Positions 26,118-35,188 of a stretch of DNA of 58,176 bases are shown here, one piece after another. The stretch's first letter is position 1, and each line of letters opens with the position of its first letter. The DNA comes from Eubacterium sp. CAG:252 (GTDB lineage: Bacteria; Bacillota; Clostridia; Lachnospirales; Lachnospiraceae). The notes below the pieces were generated by a model that worked only from the letters and a program-made list of their open reading frames with translations, did no database searches and was not told the DNA's origin. The translations under genes were made by a program, and so were the position numbers. The DNA is taken from contig FR886338.1 in NCBI GenBank assembly GCA_000436535.1, forward strand, positions 158,791 to 216,966, written 5' to 3'.

Positions 26118-26570
26118 CTACGCTGTTTCATCCTGCTTCTTTATGGCTTTATTAAGATTTCTCTCAATCTTTTCAAGTGTCGCACACATATTAGAAAGCT
26201 CTTCCTCCGATATATCCTGACAGAATATATCTTCTGCCATATTGAATAAATCGGACACCTCGTCAGCTTTAGCTTCACCTTCCTTCGTGAGCTTTATTAT
26301 CCACGACCGCCTGCACTCCGGATTATTCTCTCTTATTATAAGCCCCATTTTCTCCAGTCTGTCAAGTGTTCTTGACATCGTAGTTACCTCTATAAGACAC
26401 GCATCCGAAAGTTCCTTCTGTGTCATCCTGCCACTTTTTCTTAATTCATATAATATCCTTGGCTGTCCCTGTCCGACCGTCAGTCCCATCTTTATAAAAT
26501 GCGGTCTTAGAAGCCGTCTTCTTAACATTTCCACATCAAAAAGATAATTCCTTACTTCTCCATATTTCAT
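26118..26570 (-). CDS. MarR-family transcriptional regulator
   Basis: 150 residues with a winged helix-turn-helix at about 30-110: GQGQPRILYELRKSGRMTQKEL, ACLIEVTTMSRTLDRLEKMGLI, then the basic wing NPECRRSWIIKLTKEG. The start at 26570 is supported by GAGG six bases upstream; the longer frame to 26603 is not. It follows the two ABC genes by 43 bases and is likely the repressor of this exporter operon, acting at the palindrome near 30372. Inducer unknown. Confidence 0.9.
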   Translation of the reverse strand: MKYGEVRNYLFDVEMLRRRLLRPHFIKMGLTVGQGQPRILYELRKSGRMTQKELSDACLIEVTTMSRTLDRLEKMGLIIRENNPECRRSWIIKLTKEGEAKADEVSDLFNMAEDIFCQDISEEELSNMCATLEKIERNLNKAIKKQDETA

Positions 26571-26613
26571 ACCAATCCTCATTTCTGCACACATTTTTTG
26601 CACATATTAAGCT

Positions 26614-28623
26614 TTAACTAAGTTCAAACTGTCCTGTATACAACTGATAATATCTGCCCTTCTGTTCAAGTAGTTCGTCATGGCTTCCACGCTCTATTAT
26701 CTGACCTTTTTCAAGAACCATTATAGCTTTGGAATTACGTACTGTCGACAATCTGTGTGCTATTACAAATACTGTTCTTCCCTCCATAATAGCATCCATG
26801 CCTTTCTCTATCAGTCTTTCAGTTCTTGTATCAACTGAGCTTGTAGCCTCGTCAAGTATAAGCACAGGTGCCTTTGCTATCGCTGCCCTTGCTATGGCAA
26901 GAAGCTGCCTCTGTCCCTGAGATAAGTTACCTCCGTCAGAATACAGCATTGTATCATAGCCATCTGGAAGTCTTCTTATAAATGAATCAGCATTTGCTAT
27001 TACAGCCGCATCTCTTACTTCTTCGTCAGTTGCATCAAGCTTTCCATATCTGATATTATCAGCTATTGTTCCCGTAAACAGATGTGTATCCTGAATAACC
27101 ATGGCAAGTGACCTTCTTAAGTCGTCCTTTTTTATATCCTTGATGTCTATGCCATCATAAGTTATTGAACCTGACTGTATATCATAAAATCTGTTTATAA
27201 GATTGATAATCGTCGTCTTTCCTGCACCGGTTGAGCCAACAAATGCTATCTTCTGTCCCTGCTTTGCATAAAGAGTTACATCATTAAGTATCGTTTTCTC
27301 AGGAACATAACCAAATACAACATTTTTAAATCTTACATCTCCACGCAGCTCTACAAGATAGGTACCATCACTTACGTCCGCTAAAGCACTGCCTTTCTTA
27401 TTGTCTTTATCTGCAGGATATACTATATTATTTACCCTGGTTACTTCCATATCTGAAACTTCATTTATAATCTGTTTTTTAAGCTTCTCTTTATAAGCTT
27501 CTGAATTCCAGTAAGTATTAAGATTAGCAGGCACCTTCCATGCAAATGTACCTGTATATTCCTTACATTCTGTAAGACTTCCATCCTCATTCTTAACGGC
27601 ATTACACAATGTTACGCTGCCCTCATCAACTTCCGGTTCTTCATCCATCATATCAAATATACGCTCTGCACCTGAAAGTGCTGATAACAGGAAATTGACC
27701 TGCTGTGTGAACTGGTTAAGAGGCATGGCACTCTGGCGTACATATATAAGATAAGATGAAAGACTTCCTAAGTCCATAAGTCCTTTTAATGTAAATATAC
27801 CACCGACACAGGCAGATATCGCATAGTTAAGATAGGAAAGACTGACTATAGTTGGTATCATCATACCTGCAAAAGCCAGAGCATTAGTCGACTCTTTTCT
27901 GAAGCTCTCGTTCATTTCACAGAACTTCTCAAAGTTCTTCTGCTCGTGGTTAAACACCTTTTCAACCTTCTGTCCAGCCATCATTTCCTGAACAAAACCA
28001 TTAATCTTACCAAGCTCCTCCTGCTGTCTGTTAAAGTACTTTTTGCTGTGCTTACTGTTAAACTTGATAAAGAAAAACATTATAATAAGAAACACAACAA
28101 CTATCATAGATAACCTTATACTCAACACCATCATCATAATAAGTGTACCAAAAAGCATTATAAAGCTCTGTATAATCATCGCAAAGCTGTTATTCATAGC
28201 CTCCTGCACAGTATCCACATCATTAGTAAACCTGCTCATAAGTTCACCATGTGTATGTGCATCAAAATATTTCAAAGGAAGCTTCTGTACATGTGCAAAA
28301 AGGTCATTTCTTATATCCTGTATAACCTTCTGTGACACCTTTACCATAATGCGGTTATAACCTAATGTACACAATGCTCCGCACGCATACATAATTCCCA
28401 TGGCAATAACTGCCTTAAGAAGCCCTTCCATATCTCCCGGTACTATAAAACGGTTTACAACTGGCTTTACAAGATAAGTTCCTGTGACATTGGCACCTGC
28501 ACTTAACAGTACAAGAAGTGCAACAAGCATAAACATCCACTTATAATGTCCAAGGTAGACAAGCAGATGTTTTATAGTTTTCTTAGTATCTTTAGGTCTT
28601 TTATATCCAACATACTTAGCCAT
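26614..28623 (-). CDS. Heterodimeric ABC exporter subunit (catalytic Walker B, degenerate signature)
   Basis: 669-residue half exporter: six-helix membrane domain (about 25-320) then nucleotide-binding domain. Walker A GSTGAGKTT (463-471), signature LSQGQ (567-571; consensus LSGGQ), Walker B VLILDEATS with catalytic Glu592. Between the domains (about 335-425) lies an extra segment of about 85 residues with no similarity I recognise. Its start ATG shares a base with the stop of the partner gene (TAATG), so translation is coupled. LSQGQ here and Asp-for-Glu in the partner are the hallmark of a TM287/288- or LmrCD-like exporter with one dead ATP site. Multidrug or peptide export is inferred. Confidence 0.92.
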   Translation of the reverse strand: MAKYVGYKRPKDTKKTIKHLLVYLGHYKWMFMLVALLVLLSAGANVTGTYLVKPVVNRFIVPGDMEGLLKAVIAMGIMYACGALCTLGYNRIMVKVSQKVIQDIRNDLFAHVQKLPLKYFDAHTHGELMSRFTNDVDTVQEAMNNSFAMIIQSFIMLFGTLIMMMVLSIRLSMIVVVFLIIMFFFIKFNSKHSKKYFNRQQEELGKINGFVQEMMAGQKVEKVFNHEQKNFEKFCEMNESFRKESTNALAFAGMMIPTIVSLSYLNYAISACVGGIFTLKGLMDLGSLSSYLIYVRQSAMPLNQFTQQVNFLLSALSGAERIFDMMDEEPEVDEGSVTLCNAVKNEDGSLTECKEYTGTFAWKVPANLNTYWNSEAYKEKLKKQIINEVSDMEVTRVNNIVYPADKDNKKGSALADVSDGTYLVELRGDVRFKNVVFGYVPEKTILNDVTLYAKQGQKIAFVGSTGAGKTTIINLINRFYDIQSGSITYDGIDIKDIKKDDLRRSLAMVIQDTHLFTGTIADNIRYGKLDATDEEVRDAAVIANADSFIRRLPDGYDTMLYSDGGNLSQGQRQLLAIARAAIAKAPVLILDEATSSVDTRTERLIEKGMDAIMEGRTVFVIAHRLSTVRNSKAIMVLEKGQIIERGSHDELLEQKGRYYQLYTGQFELS

Positions 28624-30350
28624 TACAAGTCTGCTCCTTCCTTCTGTGATTCATATATTTCCTGATATATCTTATTATTCTTTAACAGCTCATCATGCGT
28701 TCCAATAGCATTTACACAGCCTCTGTCAAGAATAATTATCTGGTCTGCATGCTTAACAGATGATATTCTCTGGGCTATAACTATCTTTGTCATATCAGGA
28801 AGCTTCTTTGCAAGTTCTTCCCTTATTCTGCCCTCTGTTGCAGTATCTACTGCACTTGTGGAGTCATCAAGTATAAGCACCTTTGGTTTCTTTAATATAG
28901 CTCTTGCTATGCATATACGCTGCTTCTGTCCACCTGAAACATTGACACCGCCCTGTCCCATCTCTGACTCATATCCATTGGGAAGTCTGTCAAGGAATTC
29001 ATCTACACAGGCAATATGGCACGCCTCATCAATCTCCTCTTTCGCAGCATTTTCATTACCCCAGCGAAGATTAGATATAAGAGAACCTGAAAACAATGTA
29101 TTCTTCTGAAGCACAACTGCTATTGCATCTCTTAAATGTCTTACCGGATAGTTCTTAACATCAATTCCGTCTATTCTGACTGTTCCCTTATTTGTATCAT
29201 ATAATCTTGGTATAAGCTGCACGAGTGTAGTCTTTGCAGAACCCGTCTGTCCTATGATACCAACCGTCTGTCCCGGTTTTATGTGAAATGAAACATCAGA
29301 AAGTACATATTCTTTAGCCTCATTTTTATACTTAAACCATACATGGTCAAACTCAATGTCACCGTTTTTAACACTTATATCCTGTGACTTTTCATCTGTA
29401 ATATCTATCTTCTCATCTAGCACCTCAACAATTCTTGATGCAGATGCAAGCGAACGTGTCATCATAAGAAATACATTTGACATCATCATAAGTGAATTAA
29501 GAATAAGAAGAACATAGCTTAAAAAGCTTGTGAGCTCACCTATCTTTAATTGTCCGGCATTGATAAGATGTCCTCCGACAAAAAGAATAGCAATAATTGT
29601 TCCATACATAACAAACTGCATTGCTGGCATATTAAGAACAGCTATTCCAAATGCTGTTTCGGACTCTTTTTTCAGATTAGCATTTACCTGCTCAAACTTA
29701 TCAACTTCATAATCGCCCCTTACATAAGACTTAACAACCCTTATCGCTGTTAAGTTTTCCTGAATACTTCTGTTTACAAGGTCAATGGCATTCTGCATTT
29801 TCCCATACAACGGTCTTACTTTCATAATAATTATGATAAGAAGTGTTGCAAGTATAGGCAGCGCCACGAAGAACACCAGCGCAAGTGTCCTGTTGATTGT
29901 AAATGCTATTGATGATGCAAATATCAGCATTACTGGACTTCTTCCGAATGGTCTCATGCCTGTTGAAACCGAGTTCTGTATATTGGTAACATCACTTGTA
30001 AGACGTGTAACTAATGAAGATACACGGAAGTGGTCTATATTAGAAAATGAATACGACTGTAGTTTTTCATACTCAGCCTTTCTTATGTTAGCGCCAAGTC
30101 CCTGTCCTGCAAGCGACTGGAACCTTGCACTTCCTATTCCAAGCACAAGCGCTATAAGTGCGCACAGTGCCATCTGCAATCCCTTGACATATATGTAATG
30201 TGTATCGCCATTAGCAACCCCATTATCTATAAGGTCTGCCATAATCATAGGCACCATCAGCTCAAGCATCGCTTCAACTGCTATACATATAAGCGCCAGA
30301 TATGCGTATTTCTTATATTGCTTCATATAAGAAAAAATTCTTCTCAGCAT
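28623..30350 (-). CDS. Heterodimeric ABC exporter subunit (degenerate Walker B)
   Basis: 575-residue half exporter: membrane domain (about 10-310) and nucleotide-binding domain with Walker A GQTGSAKTT (367-375, Ala for the usual Gly/Ser before Lys), canonical signature VSGGQ (471-475), and Walker B VLILDDSTS in which Asp496 replaces the catalytic Glu. Its ATP site pairs with the LSQGQ signature of the partner to make the degenerate site; its own VSGGQ completes the active one. First gene of an operon with the partner, MarR and a YczE-like protein. The ATG at 30350 follows GGAGGTG at a long spacing of about ten bases. Confidence 0.92.
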   Translation of the reverse strand: MLRRIFSYMKQYKKYAYLALICIAVEAMLELMVPMIMADLIDNGVANGDTHYIYVKGLQMALCALIALVLGIGSARFQSLAGQGLGANIRKAEYEKLQSYSFSNIDHFRVSSLVTRLTSDVTNIQNSVSTGMRPFGRSPVMLIFASSIAFTINRTLALVFFVALPILATLLIIIIMKVRPLYGKMQNAIDLVNRSIQENLTAIRVVKSYVRGDYEVDKFEQVNANLKKESETAFGIAVLNMPAMQFVMYGTIIAILFVGGHLINAGQLKIGELTSFLSYVLLILNSLMMMSNVFLMMTRSLASASRIVEVLDEKIDITDEKSQDISVKNGDIEFDHVWFKYKNEAKEYVLSDVSFHIKPGQTVGIIGQTGSAKTTLVQLIPRLYDTNKGTVRIDGIDVKNYPVRHLRDAIAVVLQKNTLFSGSLISNLRWGNENAAKEEIDEACHIACVDEFLDRLPNGYESEMGQGGVNVSGGQKQRICIARAILKKPKVLILDDSTSAVDTATEGRIREELAKKLPDMTKIVIAQRISSVKHADQIIILDRGCVNAIGTHDELLKNNKIYQEIYESQKEGADL

Positions 30351-30371
30351 TATTAATTGCACCTCCAATTA

Positions 30372-30413
30372 TTGTATATGCAACTATTGTAGCACCAATT
30401 AATGTATTGTCAA
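30372..30413 (-). promoter_or_regulatory. ABC-marR operon promoter with possible MarR site
   Basis: Minus strand TTGACA (30408-30413) and TACAAT (30386-30391) are 16 bp apart. TTGTATATGCAA (30372-30383), an imperfect palindrome of 10/12 positions, lies just downstream of the -10 box, and ATTGTA occurs twice 15 bases apart. Promoter strong; MarR binding is inference from the operon's own regulator. Confidence 0.6.
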
Positions 30414-30449
30414 GAGGAGGATGCTGTTTAGTATACATTTGAGTGACGA

Positions 30450-30730
30450 ACGGACGACATAATATAAGTGGGGAGAAGCTGGGCATACATCACCGATGCC
30501 AGAAGCTTCAATTGGATATTTCTAAGACTTTTCATATATGTATTGACAGCTGCCGCTACCGTTCGATACGGGACCTCCTTGTCCCATATCTCACTTCCAC
30601 AGACATCCTTGTCTGTGGATAGCTAGGTAACTAAAGAAAATTCTAAGAACTATCTCAATTGAACTTCAAGTGCATCTTAAGATGTATTTCCAGCTCCTCC
30701 CCACTTATATTATGTCTGGTTGTGGCTTAT
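30450..30730 (+). repeat. Long-inverted-repeat structured element, copy A
   Basis: Left flank ACGGACGACAT; perfect 20-bp outer stem (30456-30475 with 30697-30716); right tail TTATGTCTGGTTGTGGC. A second, imperfect stem pairs the CTTCAATTGG...CTAAGAC stretch with TCTAAGAA...TCAATTGAACTT. At the centre: TACCGTTCG (30557-30565), hairpin 1 with stem GGGAC/GTCCC (30570-30585), and hairpin 2 CCACAGACA-TCCT-TGTCTGTGG (30597-30618). Both loops contain TCCT. It lies upstream of the ABC promoter. No ORF of note. Confidence 0.85.
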
Positions 30731-31031
30731 TCTACTTTTTATTTTCTTCTTTCCATACCACTTTTCTACTTATATTGTATCAAGTTGTGGCTTAATTTAC
30801 GTAGTAATGTCTGACTAAATCAGCGGAATGAGCACAGGTGGAGCGGAATTGTGGCTTTGGCTTTGTATGCAATTCTACAAATACACTAATGTATAAACTG
30901 AACTTAGTAAAATACGCTATCTAAACTATAAATACCAGAATATAAAATCTTACATAATTTTACATACATTATTAAATACGTTTCTTCCACATTTCTCCTT
31001 CTCCTCTTAATTTAGTTGATTATTTACCAGT
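30731..31031. other. Gene-free AT-rich spacer between two structured elements
   Basis: No ORF with a ribosome site. Near 30763-30790 a second, degraded copy of the element tail appears (CTTATATTGTATCAAGTTGTGGCTTAA-like, in two pieces), suggesting an older insertion. Otherwise nothing recognised. Confidence 0.4.
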
Positions 31032-31310
31032 GAATTATGCCAATGTCAGACATAAGACACGGGAAGGCTGTTGCCAGTAATACGGAGGACACACTTGAAA
31101 GCTGGTTGTGCTAATTCTTATACTTTCCCTCTATATACAGATATGCGCGTACACGGATGTACGCGCAAGTAAGGCCGCGCCACGGATGGCGCGTCCGAAC
31201 GGTATCGTCCATATCCGATATCTATATGGAAAGTATTAGAAGCAGCCAACCAGCTTTCTGGTGTCCAAAGTATTATTGGTGACAGCCTTCCCGTATCTTA
31301 TGTCGTCCGT
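31032..31310 (-). repeat. Long-inverted-repeat structured element, copy B (reverse orientation)
   Basis: Read on the minus strand it begins ACGGACGACATAAGATACGG and ends TTATGTCTGACATTGGC, matching the ends of copies A and C. The outer stem runs for about 34 positions with few mismatches (about 31049-31082 with 31269-31302). Centre on the minus strand: ACCGTTCG (31196-31204 region), hairpin 1 CGCGCCA-TCCG-TGGCGCG (31176-31193), linker CTTACTT, hairpin 2 with stem GCGCGTACA and loop TCCG (31145-31166). The stems differ totally from copy A but positions and loops are kept. Located between copy A and the adhE promoter. Confidence 0.85.
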
Positions 31311-31353
31311 CTGTCAGTAAAAAACCACTAAATTAACAAATCTGTAATATTTT

Positions 31354-31382
31354 CTTGACATCCGCATATAAAAATGATAAGC
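31354..31382 (+). promoter_or_regulatory. Probable adhE promoter
   Basis: A perfect TTGACA (31354-31359) with a weak -10 at 17 bp (TAAGCT, preceded by TGA), about 120 bases before the adhE start. The weak -10 makes this tentative; another start point nearer the gene cannot be excluded. Confidence 0.45.
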
Positions 31383-31396
31383 TATGCCCATAGAGA

Positions 31397-31414
31397 TTGT
31401 TAATTAATTATCAA
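31397..31414 (+). promoter_or_regulatory. Rex-like operator upstream of adhE
   Basis: TTGTTAATTAATTATCAA differs by one base from the Rex consensus TTGTTAAnnnnTTAACAA. Rex is the NADH-sensing repressor that controls adhE and other fermentation genes in Clostridia. The site lies just downstream of the proposed promoter, where bound Rex would block transcription until NADH/NAD+ rises. No rex gene is in this window. Confidence 0.7.
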
Positions 31415-31504
31415 TCTTATTTTTATTAAGATAGTTATTTTATGTAACACTATACATTACCAACAAAGTATATGTATGATTATCTAAGAAAAGGGGAACT
31501 AATC

Positions 31505-34141
31505 ATGAGTAAAGAAAAATCTTTAGTAGTTGACAACATCCAGTCTCTTGAAGAGCTTATAAGCTCTGTAAAAGAGGCACAGCGTATCTTCTCGACATAT
31601 TCACAGGAACAGGTTGATAAGATATTTACTGCTGCTGCCCTTGCCGCTAACAAAGCAAGAATACCTCTTGCAAAGATGGCTGTCAAGGAAACTGGCATGG
31701 GAATAGTCGAAGACAAGGTAATCAAAAATCACTATGCCGCTGAATACATTTATAACGCATACCGTGATACTAAGACCTGCGGTGTTATCGAGGAAGATAA
31801 AGCCTATGGCATCAAGAAAATCGCAGAGCCAATCGGTGTTGTTGCCGCTGTTATTCCTACAACTAATCCAACTTCTACTGCTATATTTAAGACTCTTATT
31901 TCATTAAAGACACGTAATGGTATAATCATAAGCCCACATCCTCGTGCTAAGGAAAGCACTATAGCTGCTGCTAAAGTTGTACTTGAGGCTGCTGTTGCTG
32001 CCGGTGCTCCAGAGGGCATAATCGGCTGGGTTGATATCCCTAGTCTTGAACTTACTAATACTCTTATGAAAGAAGCTGACATTATACTTGCAACTGGTGG
32101 TCCTGGTATGGTTAAGGCAGCTTATTCATCTGGAAAGCCTGCACTTGGCGTAGGTGCCGGTAACACACCTGCTATTATTGACAGCACTGCTGATGTTATA
32201 CTTGCAGTTAATTCTATTATCCATTCTAAGACATTTGATAATGGTATGATATGTGCTTCTGAGCAGTCAGTAATCGTTGACTCTTCTATATATAAGCAGG
32301 TTAAAGAGGAATTCACTAAGCGCGGCTGCCACTTCCTTAATAAGACTGAGCTTGATAAAGTAAGAAAGACTATCATTATAAATGGTTCTTTAAATGCTAA
32401 GATTGTTGGTCAGAGTGCTTATAATATTGGAAAGCTTTCCGGCATAGAAGTACCTGAAAGTACTAAAATTCTCATTGGTGAAGTTACTTCTGTTGACCTT
32501 TCAGAAGAATTTGCACATGAAAAGTTATCTCCTGTTCTTGCTATGTATAAGGCAAAGGATTTTGATGATGCATTAAGCAAAGCCGAGCGCCTTATCGCTG
32601 ATGGCGGATTTGGTCATACTTCTTCTATATATATTAATTCTTCAACCGAAACTGATAAGCTCGCCAAGTTTGAGGAAGCTATGAAGACATGCCGTATTCT
32701 TATTAATACTCCTTCTTCACAGGGCGGTATCGGTGACCTTTATAACTTTAAGTTAGCACCTTCTCTCACACTTGGCTGTGGTTCATGGGGCGGTAACTCT
32801 GTATCTGAAAATGTAGGTGTAAAGCACCTTATTAATATTAAGACTGTTGCTGAGAGGAGAGAAAATATGCTGTGGTTCAGAGCACCTGAAAAGGTATACT
32901 TCAAGAAAGGCTGCCTTCCTGTTGCACTTAACGAGGTAAAGACTGTATTAGGCAAAAAGAAAGCATTTATTGTTACAGACCAGTTCTTATATAAGAATGG
33001 CTACACTAAGTGCGTTACTGATAAACTTGATGAACTTGGCATAACACATACAACTTTCTTCAATGTTGCACCAGACCCTACTCTTGAATGTGCTATTGAA
33101 GGAACTAAAGCTATAAACAGCTTTGAACCTGACTGTATCATAGCTATCGGTGGTGGTTCTGCCATGGATGCTGCCAAGATTATGTGGGTTATGTACGAAC
33201 ATCCGGAAGTTGACTTTATGGATATGGCTATGAGATTTATGGATATCAGAAAACGTATCTACACATTCCCTAAGATGGGTGAAAAAGCTTACTTTATAGC
33301 TATTCCTACTTCTTCTGGTACTGGTTCAGAGGTTACTCCTTTCGCAGTTATCACTGATGAAAAAACTGGCATAAAATATCCTCTTGCTGACTATGAGCTG
33401 CTTCCTAAGATGGCTATTATCGATGCTGATATGTGTATGGATCAGCCTAAGGGACTTACAGCATCTTCTGGTATAGATGCACTTACACACGCACTTGAAG
33501 CTTACGCATCTATTATGGCTACTGATTATACTGATGGTCTTGCACTTAAGGCTATGAAGAATATATTTGAATATCTTCCAGCAGCATATGAGAATGGAGC
33601 ACATGATGCCAAGGCAAGAGAACAGATGGCTACTGCTTCTACTATGGCTGGTATGGCATTTGCCAATGCATTCCTTGGTGTATGCCACTCTATGGCTCAC
33701 AAGCTTGGTGCTTACCACCATATACCTCACGGTATTGCAAACGCACTTCTCATAACAGATGTAATGCGCTTTAATGCAGCAGAGGTTCCTGCGAAGATGG
33801 GAACATTCTCACAGTATGCTTATCCTCACTGCAAGGAAAGATATGTTGAATGTGCTAACTTCCTTGGTATTGCCGGTAAGAACAATGACGAGAAGTTTGA
33901 GAACTTCTTAAAGGCTATTGAAGAGCTTAAGGATAAGGTTGGAATTAAGAAGACTATCAAAGACTACGGCGTTGATGAGAAAGACTTCCTTGCTACACTT
34001 GATGAGATGGTTGAAAATGCATTTGATGACCAGTGTACAGGTGCTAACCCTAGATATCCTCTTATGAGCGAAATAAAGGCTATGTATCTTAAGGCTTATT
34101 ATGGAAAAGAAGTTAATCCTGAGGATATAAAGACTAAGTAA
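31505..34141 (+). CDS. adhE: Bifunctional acetaldehyde-CoA / alcohol dehydrogenase
   Basis: 878-residue fusion that reduces acetyl-CoA to acetaldehyde and then ethanol, regenerating two NAD+; forms cytoplasmic spirosomes in other bacteria. N-terminal aldehyde dehydrogenase domain (about 1-440) with GGPGMVKAAYSSGKPALGVGAGN and the catalytic Cys in DNGMICASEQ. C-terminal iron alcohol dehydrogenase domain (about 450-878) with AIGGGSAMDAAK, PTSSGTGSEVTPF and the iron-site histidines in GVCHSMAHKLGAYHHIPHG. Full length. The ATG at 31505 has AAGGGG eight bases upstream; the frame is open 11 codons further but without a site. Regulated probably by Rex (31397). Confidence 0.97.
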   Translation: MSKEKSLVVDNIQSLEELISSVKEAQRIFSTYSQEQVDKIFTAAALAANKARIPLAKMAVKETGMGIVEDKVIKNHYAAEYIYNAYRDTKTCGVIEEDKAYGIKKIAEPIGVVAAVIPTTNPTSTAIFKTLISLKTRNGIIISPHPRAKESTIAAAKVVLEAAVAAGAPEGIIGWVDIPSLELTNTLMKEADIILATGGPGMVKAAYSSGKPALGVGAGNTPAIIDSTADVILAVNSIIHSKTFDNGMICASEQSVIVDSSIYKQVKEEFTKRGCHFLNKTELDKVRKTIIINGSLNAKIVGQSAYNIGKLSGIEVPESTKILIGEVTSVDLSEEFAHEKLSPVLAMYKAKDFDDALSKAERLIADGGFGHTSSIYINSSTETDKLAKFEEAMKTCRILINTPSSQGGIGDLYNFKLAPSLTLGCGSWGGNSVSENVGVKHLINIKTVAERRENMLWFRAPEKVYFKKGCLPVALNEVKTVLGKKKAFIVTDQFLYKNGYTKCVTDKLDELGITHTTFFNVAPDPTLECAIEGTKAINSFEPDCIIAIGGGSAMDAAKIMWVMYEHPEVDFMDMAMRFMDIRKRIYTFPKMGEKAYFIAIPTSSGTGSEVTPFAVITDEKTGIKYPLADYELLPKMAIIDADMCMDQPKGLTASSGIDALTHALEAYASIMATDYTDGLALKAMKNIFEYLPAAYENGAHDAKAREQMATASTMAGMAFANAFLGVCHSMAHKLGAYHHIPHGIANALLITDVMRFNAAEVPAKMGTFSQYAYPHCKERYVECANFLGIAGKNNDEKFENFLKAIEELKDKVGIKKTIKDYGVDEKDFLATLDEMVENAFDDQCTGANPRYPLMSEIKAMYLKAYYGKEVNPEDIKTK

Positions 34142-34192
34142 TATAATATTAGCAATAACACTACTACCATATTTAGTGTATATAATAATGTT

Positions 34193-34253
34193 GGTGTCAG
34201 AAGTTAATTTTCCAGCATATAAGACAACATCCTCTTTGTTTACTTTTGACACC
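34193..34253. repeat. Short inverted-repeat element sharing ends with the 19008 element
   Basis: GGTGTCAGAAGT (34193-34204) and ACTTTTGACACC (34242-34253) pair with one mismatch around a 37-base loop. The left side continues TAATTTT, like the GTAAATTTT of the 215-bp element at 19008, so this looks like an internally deleted member of the same family. It lies 52 bases after adhE. Confidence 0.55.
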
Positions 34254-34396
34254 TGCGCTATATTAAGCAAATTATAACAAGATTAATTTTATTATTTATA
34301 TTAAAACATTATGGTAACTAACACATAAACGGGACTTGTATATGCGCACATATTACACTCCCGTTATATAAAGACGTGCGCAGAAATGAGGTTATT

Positions 34397-35152
34397 ATGA
34401 AAAAATGTATATATAAAGGTGCTCTAAAGTCAGTATATGTTGATAAGGATAAGGCTGAGAAGGTATTTGCACTATCTTACAGTAAGTCAGATGTATTATA
34501 CGAAGCACTTAACACTGCAAGAGTTGAGGATACAGGTCTTGATATACCACGACTTCTTAACGTATCTGTAGTCGATGGAAAGTGGACTATCACAAGTGAA
34601 TATGTCAAGGGTGAAACATTAAAAGAACTGTTAGCCAAACATCCGGAAAATGCTGATGCATACATCGAGGCTATGGTCAACTACCAGATAGCTATCAATA
34701 AGCACAGCAATCCTCTTTTAGTCGATATGAAGAGTAAGCTTGAGCGACAGATAAATGAGCTTAATATTCCTGCTGATACCAAATACGAGCTTGACTCAAG
34801 ACTTTCAGAGCTTCCTAACCACACTAAGTTATGCCATGGTGATTACTGTCTGGAGAATATTATCGTACAAACTGACGATAAAAACCAGATAATCGCTATT
34901 ACCGCTGTTGACTGGGTACATGCTACTAAAGGTAATGCTTCTGCTGATGCTGCCAACACATATCTTACACTTAAGCTTAGCGATGAAGCACTTGCTGATA
35001 AGTACATAGCAATGTTCTGTGAAAAGACTTCTACTGATAAGCGTTACGTTGATAAGTGGATACCTATCGTAGCTGCTGCAAGACTTACTAAGAAAAAACC
35101 AGAAGAAAAAGAAATGCTTGAAGCTATGATTGATATATGTGATTTCCAATAA
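34397..35152 (+). CDS. Aminoglycoside phosphotransferase-fold (APH/choline kinase-like) small-molecule kinase
   Basis: 251-residue protein-kinase-like fold enzyme. N-lobe: KKCIYKGALKSVYVDKDKAEKVF with a candidate ATP lysine. Hinge and insert: TITSEYVKGETLKELL. The catalytic loop LCHGDYCLENIIV (HGDxxxxN, catalytic Asp about residue 152) and the metal-binding Asp in AVDWVHATKG follow. The ATG at 34397 has GAGG five bases upstream. It follows adhE by 255 bases with a repeat between, so it is probably transcribed separately. Substrate could be an amino-sugar, choline or similar; resistance is not implied. Confidence 0.8.
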   Translation: MKKCIYKGALKSVYVDKDKAEKVFALSYSKSDVLYEALNTARVEDTGLDIPRLLNVSVVDGKWTITSEYVKGETLKELLAKHPENADAYIEAMVNYQIAINKHSNPLLVDMKSKLERQINELNIPADTKYELDSRLSELPNHTKLCHGDYCLENIIVQTDDKNQIIAITAVDWVHATKGNASADAANTYLTLKLSDEALADKYIAMFCEKTSTDKRYVDKWIPIVAAARLTKKKPEEKEMLEAMIDICDFQ

Positions 35153-35188
35153 TATATTATATTGTTGTTTAACACACATTCTTAACAT

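Noticed and set aside
30450..31310. CRISPR or direct-repeat array
   Set aside because: The repeats are inverted and nested within each element, not regularly spaced direct repeats.
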